NCBI GenBank assembly: GCA_034678485.1
Contig: JAXDBU010000014.1
Location: forward strand, 16,760-80,759
From: PLanc-01 sp034678485
GTDB lineage: Bacteria; Planctomycetota; Phycisphaerae; Sedimentisphaerales; Anaerobacaceae
Direction of reading: 5' to 3'
Length of the DNA stretch: 64,000 nucleotides
Of this stretch, positions 45,014-54,498 are shown one piece after another (position 1 is the stretch's first letter; the number at the start of each line of letters is the position of its first letter). The position numbers and the translations under genes were made by a program. The notes below the pieces were generated by a model. The model was not told the DNA's origin and ran no database searches. It saw nothing but the letters and a program-made list of their open reading frames with translations.

Positions 45014-45369
45014 CTTTCGGCCCCTTCCAGCAGTCATGGTCGTCCGCGTTGTTTCGAATCCCGTGCTTCGCGGTCCCTCGGAATATGTGTATCGACGAGG
45101 CGACGGTCTCGCTTTAGGCGGGAATCCACGATGAGAAAGTGGTATAATCAGGTGTGACGGCGAGCCAGGATGCTTGCGAGTGCGTAGTATAGGGACAGCC
45201 TTGCTGCGGATCGGCATGCCTCACCACAAAGCCGGGATGCATCAGGGGTTACGACGATTTGGTCCGTCGGCGACGGTTGTAGCGTCTGTGCGGGCGGACG
45301 TTTGAGAAATCGCATCCGGCGTCGGAAAAACGCGTTACGAAATGCTGCGGATGCGGCACCTATTACACG
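45014..45369. other. divergent intergenic region
   Basis: About 356 bases between the c-di-GMP gene (minus) and the membrane sigma factor (plus). A TATAAT lies at 45143-45148 on the plus strand but has no good -35 at 16-18 bases. No gene is supported. Confidence 0.4.
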
Positions 45370-47262
45370 ATGATGACCATGGATCAGACAACCCAGTCCG
45401 CTGTGGACAGACAAGTGAATGAGATCGAGCTGATAGAACGGGCTCAGCGGGGAGATCGGCAGAGCCTCAACAGTCTTGCTCGGATCGCCAGGGAGCGGCT
45501 AAGGACTTACGTCTACCGCCTTACCCAGAAGGATGATCTGACGCAGGAAATCGTTCAGGAGAGCTTGTTAGAGATGTGCAAGATAATTGGCAAGCTGCAG
45601 AAGACCGACCGGTTTTGGCCGTGGCTGTACGGAATCGCCACCAATAAGCTGCACCGGCACTATCGAACCGAGAAGGCAATGAGGCACGCAGCGGCTTCGG
45701 AGGAGAGGCGTCGGCAGACCATGCAGGAACGTGAGGAAGGATTCGAGGGCCTGGTCGGCGACGAGCTCAAGAACATCGTTGCCGGCGCCATGCAGAAGCT
45801 GCGGACCCGTCACAAGGCGGTGCTCGTGATGAGGTGCTACGACAACATGGCCTACAGCGAGATTGCCGAATCCATGGGTAGCAGCGAGTTCAGCACGCGG
45901 ATGCTCTTCGTCCGGGCCAAGAAAGCGCTCCAGAAGGAACTCCTGAGGCATGGATTCAGCAAGGGATCGCTCCTGGCGGCTCTGATTGTGTTCGGCAAGA
46001 TGACGGCCCCGAGCAAAGTGGCGGCGGCCCAGCTCACCGTCCCGGCGGCGGCCTTGAAGGCCGGACTGACCGCTGGCGTAGCGAGTTTGGCTGCCGGCAC
46101 CACGGGGATTGTGACCGTCGCTGCGGTTGGCGCCCTGACCGTCGCAACCGTGGTGACCACGTCCGGGCCGACGCAACCGGTCGATCCGGGCGTCGCTCTG
46201 CGCGGTTCGGGCGAACGGGTCGTCAGTCCTTATGCGACATCCACGAGTGCTCACGAGCAGTACTGGTACTATTTTCCTGAGGGCCCGGAAGGCCCGATGA
46301 TGCTGCGAGCCCAGTCGGAGAACGCGACGTCGCGAGTGCTCCAGAACGATGAAGCGAATTACAGTTACCGCGACGGAACGGTCTATATCAACAATCACCA
46401 TATGCTGCTCGACGATTTGAGCGTGTTCAAGCTCCCGACCGATAGCCCGGAACTCAGAGGTTATCTGGCGCAAGTCGAAGGAGTGCGCAACGACATCCAG
46501 CCTGTCTCCGCCAAGAAGGGCCGCGGGCTGCTCACCGTGGTCGAGCGAAAGACCGAGGAGGCTGTCACCGATGCCCCTTGGACGATCTCCAGCTCCAATG
46601 TCCTCGACGCGGACTACTTCCGAAGTGACTGGCCGACCGACGCGAGGATCGTGGACAATCGCGACGCGATGCATCAGCGAGGCTGGACGTACTTCCGCAT
46701 CCGAGGCACGGTCGCCGGACGGAAGGTCACCGGCGCCGGCATGATGCCGTTCGTCTACGCGACCAGCAAACAGCATCGCCCCTGGCTGCGTTTGACCGTC
46801 GGCGATCTGGTCCTCGTCGATGGCGGCTCGATCGCCACGCTGCAAACCGCTCAGGGTCAGTTGCCGTTCAAATACCGTCAGGGGTGCTTCTTCAGCGGTT
46901 TGTCGCGCCCGTGGATGGGTCTACATGCCGTCGATACCGTCCGTCGGGATGCGGCTGAGCAAAGGGCGCGGTTCGAGACCCAACTGACAGCCAATGGGCG
47001 CGAGGCCCGGATTGCCGTGACCTCGGGCACGACGAAGCTCCTTTACACTATCGACATCGAGGCGGACCTCGTCCGCCGGATCGATTTCACCGTGGCGGAC
47101 GTTCCGGCCGGCTCTCTCGAATTCGAGTACCTCCCGGACACAAACGTCAGCAGCAGCGAGTTTACCGCTCCGGCGACCCGCAATCAGCGAGTGACACTCC
47201 AGAAGGATGGAAGCATTCTCTGGCTCGTCGCACTCGCGAAGGGAACCTTGGGCGGTCAATAG
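45370..47262 (+). CDS. ECF sigma factor fused to a membrane span and large C-terminal domain
   Basis: The product is 630 residues. Residues 1-195 form an ECF sigma factor: region 2 (VYRLTQKDDLTQEIVQESLL, FWPWLYGIATNKLHRHY) and region 4 (LVMRCYDNMAYSEIAESMGS with helix-turn-helix). A linker with hydrophobic stretches (about 200-260: GSLLAALIVFGKM, AGTTGIVTVAAVGALTVATV) could span the membrane. The C-terminal 370 residues are beta-rich and unfamiliar, and may lie outside the cytoplasm, suggesting a sigma factor that is itself membrane-tethered. No separate anti-sigma factor is seen nearby. No clear ribosome binding site precedes 45370; the ATG at 45379 is an alternative. Confidence 0.85.
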   Translation: MMTMDQTTQSAVDRQVNEIELIERAQRGDRQSLNSLARIARERLRTYVYRLTQKDDLTQEIVQESLLEMCKIIGKLQKTDRFWPWLYGIATNKLHRHYRTEKAMRHAAASEERRRQTMQEREEGFEGLVGDELKNIVAGAMQKLRTRHKAVLVMRCYDNMAYSEIAESMGSSEFSTRMLFVRAKKALQKELLRHGFSKGSLLAALIVFGKMTAPSKVAAAQLTVPAAALKAGLTAGVASLAAGTTGIVTVAAVGALTVATVVTTSGPTQPVDPGVALRGSGERVVSPYATSTSAHEQYWYYFPEGPEGPMMLRAQSENATSRVLQNDEANYSYRDGTVYINNHHMLLDDLSVFKLPTDSPELRGYLAQVEGVRNDIQPVSAKKGRGLLTVVERKTEEAVTDAPWTISSSNVLDADYFRSDWPTDARIVDNRDAMHQRGWTYFRIRGTVAGRKVTGAGMMPFVYATSKQHRPWLRLTVGDLVLVDGGSIATLQTAQGQLPFKYRQGCFFSGLSRPWMGLHAVDTVRRDAAEQRARFETQLTANGREARIAVTSGTTKLLYTIDIEADLVRRIDFTVADVPAGSLEFEYLPDTNVSSSEFTAPATRNQRVTLQKDGSILWLVALAKGTLGGQ

Positions 47263-47848
47263 CAAGGACGACAATCGGGCCGAGCGTACGGAGGCTCGTT
47301 GTACAAACGGCCAACGTGTGCCCGCAGGCGGGGTGTGCGGGAGGGACAGCGTGGTTTCAGCAACAAATAGAACAAATGAAATGGCTTCGCCGAGGGTTTC
47401 GTCGATGGGCGTCCCGGTTAAGGGATCCGATGAACTGGGAATGATCGGGACGGCCGAAAATCTCCCGCGCGCCGGTGGGGTCCATGGGATTCCCGCGGAC
47501 CGGCGCGCGGTTCTCTTACCGAACCGGGGATGCTCGAGGATTGACACTGCGATCGAGTCTCTCCTGTCGGGGACCAGTTGTGTTCGTGGGATCGCGAGCA
47601 CGACCATGAGGTCGTCGTATCTTCGTTCCACCGGACCGGAGGAGTTGGCTGGCAAGGAGGAGGCCGCGGCAGAGTCGTCGGACGCTCTGCTGGCAAGCGA
47701 CATGGATGTCGTCCTGGTCGCGGCTCGAACGCTCCATTCGGGCGCCGAGCCGCAAGGGGTGCCGGGCGCGGATCCGCAAGTAACTTGTTCCGCACCGAGG
47801 CCCAACACGTCCGATAGGAAGGTCGGTTTGGACGAAGATACCAAGAAA

Positions 47849-47928
47849 GAAGACCCCGGGGCGGTCGCCCTGTCCACGGGTCCGCTAACGCAGGGCATTG
47901 CGTTGGCGATCCCGAGCCCCGGGGTCTT
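47849..47928 (+). terminator. long GC-rich hairpin, possible terminator or structured RNA
   Basis: Arms GAAGACCCCGGGGC (47849-47862) and GCCCCGGGGTCTTT (47916-47929) pair perfectly over about 13 bases. The loop of about 53 bases itself can pair (GGCGGTCGCC against GGCGATCCC). The downstream arm ends in TTTA. It lies nearly 600 bases after the sigma gene, so it may be a terminator or a stable transcript. Confidence 0.45.
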
Positions 47929-48009
47929 TATCGGATCGCGGGAACTTCGCCTCGCGAGCCTGCTCTAAAATGCTTATTGGCAACTGAATAGTTGCTGGTT
48001 GTTTGGCGG

Positions 48010-48047
48010 CGGGTTTTTAGGTGGGCTTGTGCCCACCTGAGAACCCC
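48010..48047 (+). promoter_or_regulatory. strong hairpin just upstream of the beta-helix gene
   Basis: AGGTGGGC-TTGT-GCCCACCT (48019-48038) is a perfect 8-base stem. Flanking GGGTT and GAACCCC extend it to about 13 pairs. It ends about 18 bases before the ATG at 48065, where no ribosome binding site is visible. It could be an attenuator or a palindromic repeat like that at 50832-50852. Confidence 0.4.
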
Positions 48048-48064
48048 GTTTTGCGGCTGTGTTC

Positions 48065-50647
48065 ATGAGTGATGTGACGACAATCAGATTCGTGTGGGTT
48101 GTTCTGCTGGCCCTTTTGCTGGCCTTGCCGGCGGGGGCGGGTTGGCCGTATAGTTACTCGGATGACTTCTCTTCGGACAAGGTGGAGTCCGACGCCTATC
48201 TGCACTCGACATTCTGGACCCTGGACGCTACCCCTCTGCCGGAACCCTATTTGTCCTGTCTCGAATCGGGGGCGACTCGCGCACTGCTGTTCATGGGCTG
48301 TGGCGACGAGCCGGCCCGGCTGGGCTATTGTCTGCCCGTGGGGACCACGTCCACCCACGCGATCGTTGCGGGCACCTTCGCAGTGGACGTCGACTTCCCC
48401 TGCAATGCGACCGTCTCGCAGTACCCGACCGGGGGGGAGCTGTCCTGCTCGATCTCGTCCGACGGAGTGACGTGGTCCGACCCGCAGTATTTGCGGGCCG
48501 GACGCAACACGATCGCGATCTCCTCGGACATGGGCAGGTGCTACGTCCTGTTCACCGGCGACCGGGCCACACTCGACGACATCCAGGTCTACCTCGCGGT
48601 GTCCTCTGCGACGATTCGTGTTCCTGCGAACTACAGCACGATTCAGCAGGCCATCGATGCCGCCCATTCCGGCGATGTCATCGAAGTGGCCGCCGGGATC
48701 TACCGGGGAGTAGGGAACTGGGACATCGATTTCCGGGGCAAGCGGATCACAGTCCGCAGCGCCGGCGGCGCCGGCGTCACGATCATCGATTGCGGTTCTC
48801 CCACGTCGACGGGGCGCAGGGGAGTCTACTTCCATCAAGGAGAGACCGCGGATTCCGTGCTCTCGGGCTTCACCATTCGAGGCGGGCGGATCTACGGCTC
48901 GGACATCCCGTCCAATCCCCTCCAATGGACGCAGAGTGCGTCCCACCCCATCGGCGGCGGGATCTACTGCGAATTCAGCAGTCCGACCATCGCCGGCTGC
49001 ATCATCGAAGACTGCGGCGCTGAACTCGGCGGCGGCATCGGCTGCGTGGGCAGCGAGCCGACGATCATCAATTGCACGATCCAGGAGTGTTTCGCAGGCG
49101 GGCTGGCTTCGACCGCTACAGGCGGCCGGGGCGCCGGGATCGCCCTCGTCGGGGGATCGGATGCGACGATTACCAACTGCGTGGTCCAAGGCAACGCCAA
49201 CGGCTACTCCAGCAGCCAGGGCGCCGGCCTGTACGTCCTGCACAGTTCCGCGGTCGTTTCCGGTTGCACGCTTTCGGACAACCTCGCTCCCGGCACGCTC
49301 CGAGGCGGCGGCGCCTACTGCGGCGGCGATGCCTCCGATGTCACATTCCGGAATTGCATCCTGTTCGGCAACCAGGCGGACGCCGGCGCCGGGATCCTCG
49401 TCGAACGAACCACCACAGCGCAGCCGTCCGTGACCTCATGGAACTGGCGGTGCACCGTCGCTGTCGTCAACTGCACCATCGCCGGGAACGGGCTGACGTA
49501 CACGCTGGGCAGTTCCGCCGCCGGAGGCATCAACTCGAACGGTGCCGACATTGCGGTCGTCAACAGCATCATCTGGGGCAACGACGGGTCCGCCGTGACG
49601 ATTGCCAACGCGACGACCGGCACTCCGGTGACCTACTCGGATATCCAAGGCGGCCATTTCGGCACAGGCAATATCGCGGCCGATCCGCTCTTTGCCGCCG
49701 CATCGAGCGCGGACTATCATCTGAAATCGACCGGTGGACGCTACAATCCGCAGACCGGCACATGGGTTGGCGACAGCGTATGCAGTCCCTGCATCAACGC
49801 CGGCAATCCAAGTTACTCGGCCGAATACGAACCGCCGTCGAATGGCGACCGAATCAACATGGGCGCCTACGGCGGGACCGCCGAGGCCAGCAAAAGCGCC
49901 ACACGCGTGGTCTTCCACGTCAGCAAGAGCGGCCGCGACTCGAACAACGGCAAGGGTCAGTCCAAAGCCTTTGCGACCATACAGAAGGCCATCGGGGCCG
50001 CATCCGACGGGGATGCGATCCTCGTCTGGCCGGGCCAGTACGAAGAGAAGATCTCGTTCGAGGGCAAAGCAATCACCGTGCAGAGCGCCGCCGACGCCGC
50101 TGTGGTCTTATGCCCCGAAGACTATGCCTTCTCGTTCTTCAAAGGGGAGAGGGAAGATAGCGTTCTGTCCAACTTCGTTATCAAGGACTGCTCGGCAGCT
50201 GGCATCTTCTGCGACGGGAGTTCCCCCACATTGAAGAACCTGACGATTGTGGACAACCAATTTGGCATCCTCGCTTATGGAGGCGCCGACCCTGCCATCG
50301 TCAATTGTATTGTCTGGGGGAATAAGGATGGACAGTTGTTCGGTTGCAGCGCGACCTATAGCTGCATCGAGGGTGCCATCGCGAACAAACAGACCGGCCT
50401 CATCAACAGCAAGCCCTTGTTCGCTAATGCAGCGAACGGAGACTATCATCTGCAGTCTCCGTACGGGCGGTACGTGCCGAGCACGGGTGCCTGGGCGATG
50501 GACAGTGCGATCAGTCCTTGTGTCGATGCCGGCGACCCGTACGACCCATTTCGCAATGAACGAGTACCCAACGGCAATCGGATCAATGTGGGTGCGTACG
50601 GCGGGACCCCCTACGCAAGCCGCAGCAGTGGACCGAACTGTCCGTGA
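48065..50647 (+). CDS. secreted right-handed beta-helix protein
   Basis: The product is 860 residues with a signal peptide (VVLLALLLALPAGAGWPY). After an N-terminal beta-sandwich region (to about 175) come two parallel beta-helix blocks. Each starts with the DUF1565/PbH1-type opening: YSTIQQAIDAAHSGDVIEVA near 190 and FATIQKAIGAASDGDAILVW near 635. Each contains INCT/VNCTI rung motifs and ends in an NGDRINMGAYGGTAEAS-type motif with INAGNP/VDAGDP. The second block repeats the first at smaller size. Such helices often bind or cut polysaccharide; catalytic residues cannot be assigned. The ATG at 48065 or a GTG at 48059 could start it; no ribosome binding site is visible. Confidence 0.85.
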   Translation: MSDVTTIRFVWVVLLALLLALPAGAGWPYSYSDDFSSDKVESDAYLHSTFWTLDATPLPEPYLSCLESGATRALLFMGCGDEPARLGYCLPVGTTSTHAIVAGTFAVDVDFPCNATVSQYPTGGELSCSISSDGVTWSDPQYLRAGRNTIAISSDMGRCYVLFTGDRATLDDIQVYLAVSSATIRVPANYSTIQQAIDAAHSGDVIEVAAGIYRGVGNWDIDFRGKRITVRSAGGAGVTIIDCGSPTSTGRRGVYFHQGETADSVLSGFTIRGGRIYGSDIPSNPLQWTQSASHPIGGGIYCEFSSPTIAGCIIEDCGAELGGGIGCVGSEPTIINCTIQECFAGGLASTATGGRGAGIALVGGSDATITNCVVQGNANGYSSSQGAGLYVLHSSAVVSGCTLSDNLAPGTLRGGGAYCGGDASDVTFRNCILFGNQADAGAGILVERTTTAQPSVTSWNWRCTVAVVNCTIAGNGLTYTLGSSAAGGINSNGADIAVVNSIIWGNDGSAVTIANATTGTPVTYSDIQGGHFGTGNIAADPLFAAASSADYHLKSTGGRYNPQTGTWVGDSVCSPCINAGNPSYSAEYEPPSNGDRINMGAYGGTAEASKSATRVVFHVSKSGRDSNNGKGQSKAFATIQKAIGAASDGDAILVWPGQYEEKISFEGKAITVQSAADAAVVLCPEDYAFSFFKGEREDSVLSNFVIKDCSAAGIFCDGSSPTLKNLTIVDNQFGILAYGGADPAIVNCIVWGNKDGQLFGCSATYSCIEGAIANKQTGLINSKPLFANAANGDYHLQSPYGRYVPSTGAWAMDSAISPCVDAGDPYDPFRNERVPNGNRINVGAYGGTPYASRSSGPNCP

Positions 50648-51087
50648 CTCATACCTCGTGCTGCGGGGTATGGGATTTGAAGGCCGGCTCTTGGGTCGGT
50701 TGGGGGTGGAAGGAGAGCAGATGTGCGGCGGCCGGGGGCTTGCGACCGGTGCGACTGCTCTGCTCTTTTTGCGGTTTCGAGCGGAATTCTCCGTTCCAGG
50801 TGTGTCATTGGCTCCTTGATACTCAAGTAATGGTGGCAGCGATGCTGCCACCCACCATCTATGGTGTCTTGGGGGGCTTGGCCGAATTGGTGCACAATGC
50901 CGGTTCGTGGGACGTATTGTTCTTGCAATTGGATTGGCATGGTCATATAATACTCAGTTAGCCGGTCGAGGTGCCTTTGAAGTGCGGTGTGGTATAGAGG
51001 TGCCGATTCGACGGGCCGGACATCTTTGGTACGGAGGATTCAGCTATCCGCACGAGATGCCAAAACATCTCGATCGGGGCACCCAGG
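50648..51087. other. gene-free interval with hairpin and promoter
   Basis: About 440 bases without a gene. GGTGGCAGC-GAT-GCTGCCACC (50832-50852) is a perfect 9-base hairpin, possibly a terminator for the beta-helix gene or a palindromic repeat. A good promoter follows at 50923-50951. Confidence 0.55.
50923..50951 (+). promoter_or_regulatory. sigma-70-type promoter for the prepilin-like gene
   Basis: TTGCAA (50923-50928), a 17-base spacer and a perfect TATAAT (50946-50951). It points at the prepilin-like gene starting at 51088, giving a leader of about 130 bases. Confidence 0.6.
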
Positions 51088-51987
51088 GTGAAGGGGACTT
51101 GTTGCGCGCACTTGGGCAACAAGGATTCCCGAGCAGCTTTCACGCTCGTCGAGCTGCTCGTCGTCATTTCCATTATCACGTTGCTGCTTGCCATCCTCAC
51201 TCCGGCGCTCCAGTTGGTCAGACGCCAAGCCATCGGGATGCTGGCGATGCGGAACCAGCGGGAGATCACCACAGGGGTCAATTTCTTTGCTGCGGAGAAT
51301 GACGACCGTTACCCCGACTCCGTCGCGACGGTCGGATACGACAACGAGTGGGGTTGGTACGATCCCACGGTCATCACGGGCAAACGCAAGCGAACCGCCC
51401 AGATTCACCGGGCCATGAGCGCCTACCTCCTCGACTACATCGCAGACGGCGAGACGATGTATTGTCCCGGTGCCCCGCGACTGTACACGTATGCCCAGGA
51501 ATCCTGGGAGGCAGGGGATGACTGGGACAATCCGAACACCCCGGTTGTATCCGACCCGGTCGATGGCACCTTCTGCTTCTACTGGAATTACGTCGGTTAT
51601 CTCGGCGAGCCGCAGACGTTGTTCCGAGGTCCCAGCGGCCCTGCTGCCGGGGGCAGGCAGAGCCAGTTGTTGCTCACCGACTACTTCGGCTACGGCCACT
51701 GGAAGACGCCCAATGCGTTCGCGAGCTGCGAGAAACTACCCGACAGCGAAGTCGTTGAAGAAACCTCGCTGGCGGCCTCCTGGTGGACGACCGAGGGCGA
51801 TCCGAACGACGCGATGCCGGAGGTGAAACTGCGTGCCGCCTACGTGGACGGCCACGTTTCGACCTACACGCCCGACCAGACTCTCCCGCTGCGGGTCTCC
51901 CTGACCTCGGAGGGTGTCCCTCCATACCCCGACGGCACCGGCAGTCGAGGCATCTTCTACATTCCCGAAGACGCGGTGGATTATTGA
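51088..51987 (+). CDS. prepilin-type N-terminal cleavage/methylation protein
   Basis: The product is 299 residues. The type IV pilin-like motif RAAFTLVELLVVISIITLLL lies near residue 15; Ala replaces the usual Gly before the cleavage site. The body is rich in aromatic residues (WEAGDDWDN, FCFYWNYVGYLG) and ends with a YVDGHVSTY motif of the DGHV type seen in planctomycete prepilin-like proteins. A GTG at 51088 is the earliest start; no ATG precedes the motif and no strong ribosome binding site is visible. It is a paralogue in type of the protein at 2357-3235. Export through a type II-like pathway or surface assembly is inferred. Confidence 0.8.
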   Translation: MKGTCCAHLGNKDSRAAFTLVELLVVISIITLLLAILTPALQLVRRQAIGMLAMRNQREITTGVNFFAAENDDRYPDSVATVGYDNEWGWYDPTVITGKRKRTAQIHRAMSAYLLDYIADGETMYCPGAPRLYTYAQESWEAGDDWDNPNTPVVSDPVDGTFCFYWNYVGYLGEPQTLFRGPSGPAAGGRQSQLLLTDYFGYGHWKTPNAFASCEKLPDSEVVEETSLAASWWTTEGDPNDAMPEVKLRAAYVDGHVSTYTPDQTLPLRVSLTSEGVPPYPDGTGSRGIFYIPEDAVDY

Positions 51988-52064
51988 CGCGGCAGATCCG
52001 CCCGCGGTGCGACAGCCCACGCTCTTGCTGCCCTCTGTGTCTCTCACCCCGGCCTGGAAAAACA

Positions 52065-52094
52065 TTGCCTGAGCGCATCGAGCCAGCCTATAAT
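52065..52094 (+). promoter_or_regulatory. possible sigma-70-type promoter
   Basis: TTGCCT (52065-52070), an 18-base spacer and a perfect TATAAT (52089-52094), 55 bases before the lipoprotein gene at 52150. Confidence 0.5.
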
Positions 52095-52149
52095 CGACCT
52101 GGGAGGATGGGTGGTTGGCTGCAATGCGGATGTTTGTTTCGGAGTGTCG

Positions 52150-53289
52150 ATGGTGCGAACAATCAGACCGGCCGGCATTGTTGCAGGGGTGGCGATCTAC
52201 CTGCTTCTGATGGTTTCCGGCTGCCAGAAGGATCGGGCGACCCCACCGGCAACGAAGGTCGAGCCGCCAGTCCGGCCGGCTGTGGTGGCGGAACCTCCGG
52301 CCGATGCGCCGCTCGAGAGCACTCCACAAGAGACAACGTCTGAAACGCCGCAGGTCAAGGAGGCTCCACCTGACCCCAACGAGGCGCAGGCGCCGGTTGA
52401 CCTCACATTGAAGTTCTCGCCGGGACAGACGGCCACCTATAGGGCGACCACCGAGGTGGAGAAGAGGGTCGAATGGATGGGTCCGGAGTCCCGGAGGCCC
52501 GCCGGATACGCCGATGGGCGCTCGGGCAACCACATCGAGATCACATTCGAGCAGCGAGTGAAAGAGGTCCGGCCGAACGGCAATGCCGTCCTTGAGATTA
52601 CGATCCGGGCACTCAAATACTCCGGCCAGATCCAGAGCCAGCCTGTCTCTGAGTTCGACAGCAGCAAGACGCAGGATCAAGATAACGGACTGGCGTCGCT
52701 GATCGGGATCAGCTATGGCGTGGAGATGACCGCCAGGGGCAAGGTGATCGCACCGCTCGATATGGAGTCGGTCCGTCGAGCCGTGAAGGCGGGCACGCCG
52801 GCCCACGGCGTGGCGTCGAAGCTGTTTTCCGATGGGGTGGTCAAAAACCGGCATGAGGTCCCGCCGTTGTTTGCTCTGGAAGATGGACTGGCCCGTCCCG
52901 GTCAGAGCTGGAGCGACGTGAAGTCGTTTTCGTTTGGCGACATGGGCATCAAGGGCTATGAGCGGATTTACACGCTGACGCAGGTCCGTCGCGACGAGGT
53001 CCGGCTTGCGCTCGTGAAGATGAAGGCGATTCCTTCGGCCGCGATGGCGGAGGAGATGCACAAGCGTCACCGGACCGAGCCGCCTCCGGGGCTGTTCGAC
53101 AATACCGAGGACTACGAAGGCCGTCTCGACTTCGACCTCGATAAGGGGCAGATCCGCGAGTACGGCGAAGAAATGTGGACCGAATGGGTCGTCGTCGATC
53201 CCGCCGCGGCGGAAGGCGTCGCGCCGCCGACGGCGCTGAAGATGGGCGCCCGACAGTTCCATCGGCTTGAACAGGTCCCGTCGTCGTGA
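52150..53289 (+). CDS. lipoprotein of unknown function, first of a related pair
   Basis: The product is 379 residues. A lipobox (LLLMVSGCQ near residue 25) is followed by a Pro/Glu-rich linker of about 60 residues and then a beta-rich domain opening with LTLKFSPGQTATYRATTEVE. That opening resembles the next gene's FLTIDFEPGRTLRYRFVSRR, so the two are probably a diverged tandem pair. I do not recognise the family. CGGAG 5 bases before the ATG at 52150 fixes the start, and a good promoter lies at 52065-52094. It probably sits on the outer face of a membrane. Confidence 0.8.
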   Translation: MVRTIRPAGIVAGVAIYLLLMVSGCQKDRATPPATKVEPPVRPAVVAEPPADAPLESTPQETTSETPQVKEAPPDPNEAQAPVDLTLKFSPGQTATYRATTEVEKRVEWMGPESRRPAGYADGRSGNHIEITFEQRVKEVRPNGNAVLEITIRALKYSGQIQSQPVSEFDSSKTQDQDNGLASLIGISYGVEMTARGKVIAPLDMESVRRAVKAGTPAHGVASKLFSDGVVKNRHEVPPLFALEDGLARPGQSWSDVKSFSFGDMGIKGYERIYTLTQVRRDEVRLALVKMKAIPSAAMAEEMHKRHRTEPPPGLFDNTEDYEGRLDFDLDKGQIREYGEEMWTEWVVVDPAAAEGVAPPTALKMGARQFHRLEQVPSS

Positions 53290-53330
53290 GGCACGCGGGT
53301 TGGCGGGATTGTTCGATTGAAAGGGAATCT

Positions 53331-54416
53331 GTGAAGACAGGACGGATACTCCTCGTCGCAATGGCTGCGACATCGCTTGCAGGATGCAGGACGAGTCGCG
53401 ATCCGGGCGAACAAACCGCCCAGGTCAAAGGGCCGACTGCGAACAAGGGCCGCGTGTTTTTGACGATCGATTTCGAGCCGGGTCGGACGCTTCGGTACCG
53501 GTTCGTCTCCCGGAGGCAGATCACGCTGGATTGGGACCCCGCTGCGACTTCGACCAAGGAACGGGTGCAGGAGCACACGGAGCATATGGAGATGGTGGTT
53601 GCGTACACGCCGGTCGAGGTGGACCCCTACGGGGTCAGCACGATCCGTGCGGCGGTGGAGTCGATCCAGGCGGTCCGAACCGGCGGGCCCGCGCGACGGG
53701 CCACCGGGACCGACGCGGTGGTGACTGCACAGGGCAGCAGCTACACGATTCGGGTCGATCCGCGAGGCCGGATCGTCGATGCCAACGAGCTGCGGGCCTT
53801 GATCGGGGAAATGGGCCAAAAGGCGTTCCGCGGCAGTTCCTCCGGCGGTCGGACGAAGAACCCGGATATGATCGGGGACTTCGTAGCCGGCTCGTGGTTC
53901 CTCTGGGATCCGGTCGCGACGATTCCCCTGCCGGCCGAGGGCCTGATCATCGGGCAAACGTGGGCGTCGCAGCTTCCGGTGCCGGCGCCGATGGTCATGC
54001 GCCAGGCGAGAGACGTGACGTATCGGTTCAACGGTTTCCGATCCGGGCCGCGAGGGGCCGCGGCAGTCATCGAAAGCACGTACGCGCCTGCCGACTCGGC
54101 GCCTGCGGATTGGCCGGTGCCGTACTCCGGGCGGTTCCGAATGAGTGGGACGTTCGGGTTTCTCGGTCCGTACGAGGTCCTGGACCTGACAGGGGCCGGC
54201 GAGGACCTGTTCAATATCAAGGCGGGTCGTCTCGAACAGCGGTTGCAGCGGTACACGATAGAAATGAAGGCGTCGTTGCCGCCGATGGGAGTCCCGGCGC
54301 ATCCGCACCTTAAGATCGAGCAGGTCACAGCAGTGGAACTACTGAAGCCGGAGGCGGGAGATTCCAATATCGAAACTCGAAATCCGAAACAAATCGAAAA
54401 TCCAAAACGAGAATGA
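53331..54416 (+). CDS. lipoprotein of unknown function, second of a related pair
   Basis: The product is 361 residues. The lipobox (AATSLAGCR) is near residue 18. The start is a GTG at 53331 with AAGGG 5 bases upstream; an earlier in-frame ATG at 53286 lacks a signal-compatible layout. The beta-rich domain resembles the preceding lipoprotein. The last 18 residues (SNIETRNPKQIENPK and the end) are encoded by the palindromic repeat starting at 54361, so the original C-terminus was probably shorter. Function unknown. Confidence 0.8.
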   Translation: MKTGRILLVAMAATSLAGCRTSRDPGEQTAQVKGPTANKGRVFLTIDFEPGRTLRYRFVSRRQITLDWDPAATSTKERVQEHTEHMEMVVAYTPVEVDPYGVSTIRAAVESIQAVRTGGPARRATGTDAVVTAQGSSYTIRVDPRGRIVDANELRALIGEMGQKAFRGSSSGGRTKNPDMIGDFVAGSWFLWDPVATIPLPAEGLIIGQTWASQLPVPAPMVMRQARDVTYRFNGFRSGPRGAAAVIESTYAPADSAPADWPVPYSGRFRMSGTFGFLGPYEVLDLTGAGEDLFNIKAGRLEQRLQRYTIEMKASLPPMGVPAHPHLKIEQVTAVELLKPEAGDSNIETRNPKQIENPKRE

Positions 54417-54471
54417 CCAAAACGCTCTTGCGGAACGTTGTTTCGGGTTTCGATATTCGGATTTCGAATTT
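54361..54471. repeat. AT-rich inverted repeat at the end of the lipoprotein gene
   Basis: TATCGAAACTCGAAATCCGA near the left edge and TTTCGATATTCGGATTTCGA near the right edge are imperfect inverted arms. The left arm encodes the tail of the lipoprotein at 53331-54416; the right arm precedes the HIT gene. Confidence 0.6.
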
Positions 54472-54498
54472 GTCTTCAGATTGGGAGGTAGTGACATT

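Larger units (their letters stand above)
47263..48064. other. gene-free interval with two strong hairpins
   Basis: About 800 bases between two plus-strand genes. Long frames exist here on both strands, but their composition looks random and I recognise nothing. Two hairpins, at 47849-47928 and 48010-48047, are listed separately. Confidence 0.5.

Noticed and set aside
47207..47968. Plus-strand frame of 253 codons after the membrane sigma gene
   Set aside because: Overlaps the sigma gene end, ends within the hairpin and shows no family features.
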